Assembly: GCF_007833795.1 (NCBI RefSeq)
Contig: NZ_CP032702.1
Location: forward strand, 3,224,001 to 3,288,000
DNA length: 64,000 bases
Direction of reading: 5' to 3'
From: Candidatus Pantoea soli
GTDB lineage: Bacteria > Pseudomonadota > Gammaproteobacteria > Enterobacterales > Enterobacteriaceae
Each line of letters starts with the position of its first letter. Position 1 is the stretch's first letter. Shown in pieces: positions 59,013-64,000 of this stretch. Under the pieces are notes generated by a model. That model made no database searches and had not been told where the DNA came from. It saw only the letters and a program-made list of their open reading frames with translations. The position numbers and the translations under genes are program-made.

Positions 59013-60353
59013 TTATTGTCCGGCGATCTTCATCTCCGGGAGCAGCACCGAACCGCATTGTATATTGCTGCGTGTTTCAATGTCGTTACCCACCGTTACC
59101 ATATTGCGCCACATATCGTTAAGGTTACCGGCAATTGTGATCTCGCTCACAGGATATTGAATCTCGCCGTTTTCCACCCAGAAACCGGCGGCACCGCGCG
59201 AGTAGTCACCGGTCATGGCGCTGACGCTGGAACCCATCAGCTCTGTCACGATCAGACCGCGTCCCATCTGCTTTACCAGATCGTCAAAGCTGTGGCCCTG
59301 ACCCGCGATACGCCAGTTATGAATCCCGCCGGCATGGCCGGTACTTTTCAGTCCCAGCTTGCGCGCCGAATAGCTGGTCAGCAGCCAGTTCTGCAGCACG
59401 CCGTCTTTAATGATGTCACGCGCTTCAGTGCGCACGCCTTCGCTGTCGAACGGCGTAGAGGCCAGGCCTTTCAGCAGATGCGGCTTCTCTTCAATGCTCA
59501 GCCACGACGGGAAAATCTGTTTGCCCAGCGCATCCAGCAGGAAAGTGGATTTGCGATAAACGCTGCTGCCGGCAATCATGCCCACCAAATGGCCAAACAG
59601 GCCGGTGGCCACTTCCGGCGCGAACAGCACCGGCGCTTTCATGGTCGGCAGCTTACGCGGCGACAGACGCGCCAGCACGCGGCGGGCACACTCCGCGCCC
59701 ACCCAGCCGGCGCTCTGCAGATCCGCAATGGAACGACCAATGGTGTAAGCGTAATCGCGCTCCATATCCCCGTTCTGTTCAGCAATGACCGAAGCCGACA
59801 GCGAATGGCGGCTGGAGCAGTAGCTCTGCAGCATACCGTGGCTGTTGCCGAAGACTTTAATGCCGACGTGGCTGTTGAAGCTGCCGCCCTCAGTATTGGT
59901 AATGCGCGCGTCCGCCTGCAGCGCGGCCTGCTCAGCCTGAGCCGCCAGCTCAATGGCGCGATCGGCGTCGATCTCCCACGGATGGTAGAGATCCAGATCC
60001 GGCGCTTCAAAGGCCAGCAGATCGCGGTCCGCCGGCGCGGCGTAAGGATCGGGAGAGGTGTAACGCGCGATATCGATCGCCGCCTGCACGGTGCGCTTAA
60101 TGGCATCCGGACTGAGATCGGTAGAGGAAGCACTGCCTTTGCGGTTCTGATGATAGACGGTGATACCGAGCGCACCATCGCTGTTGAATTCGACGTTTTC
60201 CACTTCGCCGTAGCGGGTACTGACACCGATGCCGGTGGTTTTCGTGACCGCCACTTCTGCTCCATCGGTGCTGGCTTTCGCCAGTTCCAGCGCCTGCGCG
60301 ACAGCCTGTTCTAACACTTTACGTTGTTCTGCAACCTGAGTAGATACGTTCAT
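59013..60353 (-). CDS. pmbA: Metalloprotease-like PmbA (TldE)
   Basis: This 446-residue partner of TldD takes part in maturation of microcin B17 and CcdA turnover. It has PmbA segments [44 protein letters not shown] and [21 protein letters not shown]. TldE subunits lack the HExxH of TldD, and none is visible here. It is divergent from darP, as in E. coli, and followed by a terminator. Confidence 0.96.
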   Translation of the reverse strand: MNVSTQVAEQRKVLEQAVAQALELAKASTDGAEVAVTKTTGIGVSTRYGEVENVEFNSDGALGITVYHQNRKGSASSTDLSPDAIKRTVQAAIDIARYTSPDPYAAPADRDLLAFEAPDLDLYHPWEIDADRAIELAAQAEQAALQADARITNTEGGSFNSHVGIKVFGNSHGMLQSYCSSRHSLSASVIAEQNGDMERDYAYTIGRSIADLQSAGWVGAECARRVLARLSPRKLPTMKAPVLFAPEVATGLFGHLVGMIAGSSVYRKSTFLLDALGKQIFPSWLSIEEKPHLLKGLASTPFDSEGVRTEARDIIKDGVLQNWLLTSYSARKLGLKSTGHAGGIHNWRIAGQGHSFDDLVKQMGRGLIVTELMGSSVSAMTGDYSRGAAGFWVENGEIQYPVSEITIAGNLNDMWRNMVTVGNDIETRSNIQCGSVLLPEMKIAGQ

Positions 60354-60468
60354 CGACCTGCCGTCTAATCTTAAGTATGAATGTAGTGAGTCTATCAGAC
60401 TCAGAGAACAATTTCGCAGTCGTCCGATAAACTGGTAGGATTAGCCTCTTTTTTTTAGGAGCCAAGAT

Positions 60469-61008
60469 ATGACCAGGCAACCCGAAGACTGGCTCGACGA
60501 TGTGCCCGATAATCAGGAAGAAGATGAAGAGATTATCTGGGTCAGCAAGAGCGAAATTAAACGCGACGCTGAAGAGCTGAAACGCCTTGGTGCCGAGTTA
60601 GTAGAGCTGGGGAAAAACTCCCTGGATAAGATCCCACTCGACGAGGATCTGCGTGCCGCCATTGAACTGGCACAGCGCATTAAGATGGAAGGCCGTCGTC
60701 GCCAGCTGCAGCTGATCGGCAAGATGCTGCGTCAGCGTGATGAAGAGCCGATCCGCCAGGCGCTGGATAAGCTGAAAAACCGTCACAACCAGCAGGTTGC
60801 GCTGTTCCACAAGCTGGAGCAACTGCGCGATCGTCTGATAGAAAAAGGCGATGATGCGGTGGCGGAAGTGCTGAACCTCTATCCGCACGCCGACCGTCAG
60901 CAGCTGCGCAGTATGATCCGCAACGCGCAGAAAGAGAAAGCGGCCAGCAAGCCACCGAAATCTGCCCGGCAGATCTTCCAGTATCTGCGCGAGCTGGCCG
61001 AGGCGTAA
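60469..61008 (+). CDS. darP: Dual-action ribosomal maturation protein DarP (YjgA)
   Basis: This 179-residue helical, highly charged protein acts in late 50S subunit assembly. It has an acidic N-terminus ([20 protein letters not shown]) and the conserved [19 protein letters not shown]. The ATG follows a TTTTTTAGGAG site. It is divergent from pmbA and convergent with mpl. Confidence 0.95.
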   Translation: MTRQPEDWLDDVPDNQEEDEEIIWVSKSEIKRDAEELKRLGAELVELGKNSLDKIPLDEDLRAAIELAQRIKMEGRRRQLQLIGKMLRQRDEEPIRQALDKLKNRHNQQVALFHKLEQLRDRLIEKGDDAVAEVLNLYPHADRQQLRSMIRNAQKEKAASKPPKSARQIFQYLRELAEA

Positions 61009-61026
61009 CGCCGCCGCCCGCGACTG

Positions 61027-61072
61027 CCCTCACCCCGAGCGTCTCCCGCAGGCGCGCGAGACGGGATGAGGG
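61027..61072. repeat. REP-like hairpin between darP and mpl
   Basis: CCCTCACCCCGAGCGTCTCC and GAGACGGGATGAGGG can form an imperfect long stem. It resembles the CCCTCACCC/GGGTGAGGG intergenic repeats common in enterics, in degenerate form. It sits between convergent genes, where REP elements usually occur. Confidence 0.5.
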
Positions 61073-61092
61073 CCAGCGCGGCCCTTCCTTTA

Positions 61093-62445
61093 TTACGCTA
61101 ACCGATCCAGCAGCTTCTGGTGAATACCACCGAAGCCGCCGTTACTCATCACCAGAATCGAATCACCGGGCTGCGCAGCTTTCGCCACCATCTCCACCAG
61201 CGTATCAATATCTGCCGTCCAGTGGGCAGGCTGAATGCAGGCCTCGGCCACGTCAGACACCTGCCACGGAATGTGATGCGGCTGGAACAGGAACACTTCA
61301 TCGGCGCGTCCCAGCGACGGCGCGAGATCGTTTTTGCTGACGCCCATTTTCATGGTGTTTGAGCGCGGCTCCAGCACCGCTAGGATGCGCGCCCGACCGC
61401 CGACTTTACTGCGCAGCGCTGCCAGCGTGGCGTGGATCGCCGTCGGATGGTGAGCGAAGTCGTCGTAAACTTTTATGCCATTGACTTCCCCGCGCAGCTC
61501 CAGACGACGCCGTGCGTTGATAAAGCTGCTGAGCGCGTCGCCGGCATCGGCCGGGCGCACGCCAACATGCCGGGCGGCAGCCACCGCCATCAGGCCGTTG
61601 TGCATGTTGTGTTCACCGACCAGCGACCAGTTCACCTCACCCGCTTTTTCGCCATCCAGCCAGATCTCCCAGCGTGAGGCATCCGGCGTCAGCTTTTTCG
61701 CCTGCCAGCGGCCGTTATCGCCGGCGGTCTCCTGCTCGCTCCAGCAGCCCATCGCCATCACCTGTTTGAGATTGTGATCGTGCTCCGGCAGCAGGATGCG
61801 GCCCTGGCCCGGCACAATGCGGATCAGGTGATGGAACTGCTTCTGAATGGCGCGCAGATCGTCAAAGATATCGGCGTGATCGAACTCAAGGTTGTTGAGG
61901 ATCAGCGTACGCGGGCAGTAGTGCACGAACTTGGAACGCTTGTCGAAAAACGCACAGTCATACTCATCCGCTTCAATCACGAAGAATGGACTTTTTCCTA
62001 ATTTTGCCGAAACGTCGAAGTTTCCCGGTACCCCACCAATAATGAAGCCCGGTTCAAGGCCGCAGGCCTCAAGAATCCACGCTGCCATGCCGGCTGTGGT
62101 GGTTTTACCGTGGGTGCCGGCCACCGCCAGCACCCAGCGATCGCGCAGCACGAAATCGTGCAGCCATTGCGGGCCAGACAGGTAAGGAATGTTGCGTTCC
62201 AGGACCGCTTCCACACAGGGATTGCCGCGCGTCATGGCGTTACCGATAATCACCAGATCCGGCTGCGGGTCCAGCTGGGCGGCATCATAACCTTCTGTTA
62301 ATTCAATGCCTTGCTGCTCCAGCAGCGTGCTCATCGGCGGGTAAACGTTGGCATCTGAACCGGTCACTTCGTGTCCCAGCGAGCGCGCCAGCATTGCCAG
62401 TCCGCCCATGAAAGTGCCGCAAATCCCAAGGATGTGAATACGCAT
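61093..62445 (-). CDS. mpl: UDP-MurNAc:L-Ala-gamma-D-Glu-meso-DAP ligase
   Basis: This Mur-ligase-family enzyme of 450 residues attaches recycled murein tripeptide to UDP-MurNAc. It has the N-terminal MRIHILGICGTFMGGLAMLA, ATP P-loop GTHGKTTTAGM, and VYDDFAHHPTAIHATL. I use the ATG at 62445, as in E. coli Mpl, rather than one four codons earlier. It is divergent from fbp. Confidence 0.97.
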   Translation of the reverse strand: MRIHILGICGTFMGGLAMLARSLGHEVTGSDANVYPPMSTLLEQQGIELTEGYDAAQLDPQPDLVIIGNAMTRGNPCVEAVLERNIPYLSGPQWLHDFVLRDRWVLAVAGTHGKTTTAGMAAWILEACGLEPGFIIGGVPGNFDVSAKLGKSPFFVIEADEYDCAFFDKRSKFVHYCPRTLILNNLEFDHADIFDDLRAIQKQFHHLIRIVPGQGRILLPEHDHNLKQVMAMGCWSEQETAGDNGRWQAKKLTPDASRWEIWLDGEKAGEVNWSLVGEHNMHNGLMAVAAARHVGVRPADAGDALSSFINARRRLELRGEVNGIKVYDDFAHHPTAIHATLAALRSKVGGRARILAVLEPRSNTMKMGVSKNDLAPSLGRADEVFLFQPHHIPWQVSDVAEACIQPAHWTADIDTLVEMVAKAAQPGDSILVMSNGGFGGIHQKLLDRLA

Positions 62446-62613
62446 AAAGAGATCCATTACTCAAAAGTTCGGCGCACAGTGTAACGCCGAGTCAGAAGGG
62501 AAGAAACGGATTAGGACTATGGTTTTTGAAGTTCAATCGGCTAAACTGCGTACGCATACGTTGGCAGTTTGTTACAGCTGCTGCCACTCCATCGTAGATT
62601 CAGGGAATGTGTT

Positions 62614-63621
62614 ATGAAAACGTTAGGCGAATTCATCGTCGAGAAGCAACACGACTTTCCTCACGCCACAGGTGAACTGACGGCGCTGATTTCTTCCATC
62701 AAGCTGGGCGCGAAAATCATCCACCGCGATATTAACAAAGCGGGTCTGGTGGATATTCTGGGTGCCAGCGGCGTGGAAAACGTCCAGGGTGAGCAGCAGA
62801 TGAAGCTGGACCTCTTCGCTAACGAGAAACTGAAAGCCGCCCTGAAAGCGCGCGGTGTGGTTGCCGGTATTGCTTCAGAAGAAGAAGATGAATTCGTCAT
62901 CTTTGAAGGATCGGAGAATGGCAAATACGTCGTTTTAATGGATCCCCTGGACGGTTCTTCAAACATCGACGTTAACGTTTCCGTCGGTACCATCTTCTCG
63001 ATCTACCACCGTATCAGCGAGCCAGGTACGCCCATTACTGAAGCGGATTTCATGCAGCCGGGTCACAAACAGGTGGCGGCCGGTTACGTGGTATACGGTT
63101 CCTCTACCATGATGGTGTACACCACCGGCGTGGGCGTGCATGCCTTTACTTACGATCCGTCGCTGGGCGTGTTCTGCCTCAGCCATGAACGCATGACCTT
63201 CCCGGAGAAGGGCTATACCTACTCCATCAACGAAGGAAACTACATCCGCTTCCCGCAGGGCGTGAAAAAATACCTGAAGTTCTGTCAGGAAGAGGATGCG
63301 TCAACCAAACGTCCTTATACCTCCCGCTACATCGGTTCACTGGTGGCAGATTTCCACCGTAACCTGCTGAAAGGCGGCATCTATCTCTACCCAAGCACCG
63401 CCAGCCATCCAAAAGGCAAGCTGCGTCTGCTGTACGAGTGCAATCCGATGGCATTCCTTGCTGAGCAGGCCGGCGGTAAGGCCAGCGACGGTAAAAACCG
63501 TATCCTCGATATTCAGCCGGAAACGCTGCATCAGCGCTGCCCGTTCTTCTGCGGTAACGAGTCGATGGTCGATGACGTTGAGCGCTTTATTCGTGAGTAT
63601 CCGGAAGATCATCAGGCGTAA
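62614..63621 (+). CDS. fbp: Fructose-1,6-bisphosphatase class 1
   Basis: This 335-residue Mg2+-dependent gluconeogenic enzyme hydrolyses fructose-1,6-bisphosphate. Metal-site motifs EEEDE and [20 protein letters not shown] and the C-terminal [17 protein letters not shown] are present. The ATG at 62614 ([15 protein letters not shown]) follows AGGGAA and matches E. coli; the frame runs upstream to 62569 without support. A clear terminator follows. Confidence 0.98.
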   Translation: MKTLGEFIVEKQHDFPHATGELTALISSIKLGAKIIHRDINKAGLVDILGASGVENVQGEQQMKLDLFANEKLKAALKARGVVAGIASEEEDEFVIFEGSENGKYVVLMDPLDGSSNIDVNVSVGTIFSIYHRISEPGTPITEADFMQPGHKQVAAGYVVYGSSTMMVYTTGVGVHAFTYDPSLGVFCLSHERMTFPEKGYTYSINEGNYIRFPQGVKKYLKFCQEEDASTKRPYTSRYIGSLVADFHRNLLKGGIYLYPSTASHPKGKLRLLYECNPMAFLAEQAGGKASDGKNRILDIQPETLHQRCPFFCGNESMVDDVERFIREYPEDHQA

Positions 63622-63640
63622 CGCCTGCGCTTCTGCCTTC

Positions 63641-63664
63641 AGCCCGCCTCAGTGCGGGCTTTTT
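63641..63664. terminator. Terminator after fbp
   Basis: AGCCCGC, loop CTCAGT, GCGGGCT is followed by TTTT. It overlaps the 3' end of the convergent sfsB-like gene. Confidence 0.85.
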
Positions 63665-63927
63665 GTTATCTGGTTGCGGATGCGTACCTGGCGGTTAATC
63701 CGCTCGCCATTTTCCGCAAAATAGCGGCTGGGCCAGATCTCCTCCGGGGGAATTCCAATCGCCGCGGCGATCAGCATTTCTCCTTTTGGCCACGGGCGCG
63801 CCAGCGCATTCGCTAACGTGGTGGAACATAATCCTGACTGACGCGACACTGCTGCCATCGTTGTGCCCTTCTTGCGCAGCGCGGCAATAATATCCGCAGG
63901 ATGCCAGTCTTTTTTTGCATTATCCAC
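63649..63927 (-). CDS. sfsB: Ner/Nlp-like DNA-binding regulator SfsB
   Basis: This 92-residue helix-turn-helix protein is related to phage Mu Ner and E. coli SfsB (Nlp). It has DWHPADIIAALRKKGTTMAA followed by STTLANALARPWPKGEMLIA. The GTG at 63927 lies 7 bases after AGGAG and gives a normal length; the ATG at 63993 would add 22 residues unlike the family. SfsB activates maltose genes in E. coli. A 9-bp inverted repeat lies 38 bp upstream. Confidence 0.88.
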   Translation of the reverse strand: MDNAKKDWHPADIIAALRKKGTTMAAVSRQSGLCSTTLANALARPWPKGEMLIAAAIGIPPEEIWPSRYFAENGERINRQVRIRNQITKSPH

Positions 63928-63964
63928 GCGCACTCTCCTTTGTCCGCTTATCCATTCCAGTAAC

Positions 63965-63987
63965 GATACTACGTTACTCGTAGTATC
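63965..63987. promoter_or_regulatory. Perfect inverted repeat upstream of sfsB
   Basis: GATACTACG (63965-63973) and CGTAGTATC (63979-63987) are perfect reverse complements around TTACT. It is a good candidate operator for the Ner-like protein itself or for another dimeric repressor. Confidence 0.6.
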
Positions 63988-64000
63988 TGACAAGCGGTAA

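Noticed and set aside
59016-60314. 432-codon ORF antisense to pmbA
   Set aside because: It is a shadow of pmbA, which is a conserved protein.

Overview
The window is chromosomal DNA from a member of the Enterobacterales. Many proteins are close to Escherichia coli homologues (YhaJ, DiaA, RsmI, Mpl, UxaC, ExuR) and several blocks keep E. coli gene order: fadH-rlmG-ygjP-ygjR-alx-sstT, uxaC/exuT-exuR-yqjA-mzrA-yqjCDEK-yqjF-yqjG, rsmI/lpoA-yraN-diaA-dolP, and cybC-pmbA-darP-mpl-fbp. High GC and the way these blocks are spliced together suggest an Erwiniaceae-type genome (Pantoea or Erwinia relatives). That assignment is inference. I see no insertion sequence, prophage, tRNA or CRISPR array.

Layout. 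1-8.2 kb: the 5' part of a type I secretion ABC transporter, ddlA, a diguanylate cyclase, a SulP transporter coupled to a beta-carbonic anhydrase, an e(P4)-type lipoprotein phosphatase and a YfiH/PgeF paralogue. 8.2-11.5 kb: the L-idonate operon idnD-idnO-idnT with a CRP-like site and a GntR/IdnR-like operator. 11.6-17.2 kb: an accessory phosphorelay, made of an RcsB-like regulator, a divergent EvgS/BvgS-type tripartite kinase and a second EvgA-like regulator. 17.5-26.7 kb: fadH to sstT, with a ClcB-type chloride transporter inserted and a yybP-ykoY (PRE, Mn2+) riboswitch before alx. 26.7-34.1 kb: hexuronate catabolism (uxaCBA, exuT, exuR) with three ExuR-like operators. The 3' end of exuT has been tandemly copied three more times downstream. 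34.4-38.7 kb: the yqj envelope-stress block.

38.8-43.2 kb: the spermidine exporter mdtJI with a candidate leader peptide, a DUF2269 protein, and an AraC regulator/MFS exporter pair preceded by a small coupled ORF. 43.3-44.4 kb: rnpB (RNase P RNA) on the minus strand, followed by seven ~112-bp tandem units that each carry a terminator. 44.5-50.7 kb: rsmI, lpoA-yraN-diaA-dolP, yhaK/yhaJ. 50.8-58.3 kb: a nine-gene minus-strand cluster that is the most interesting region. It has a PTS-controlled MtlR/BglG-type regulator, a KDGP aldolase, a DgaE-like PLP enzyme, an amidohydrolase, two unfamiliar membrane proteins (DUF4310, DUF4311), two small soluble proteins (DUF4312, SFCGS family) and a stand-alone PRD protein. 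It looks like a catabolic system for an amino-sugar acid with an uncharacterised transport apparatus. 58.5-64 kb: cybC, pmbA, darP, mpl, fbp and an sfsB-like regulator with a perfect 9-bp inverted repeat upstream.

Coordinates include the stop codon. Where I moved a start, the reason is given in the entry.
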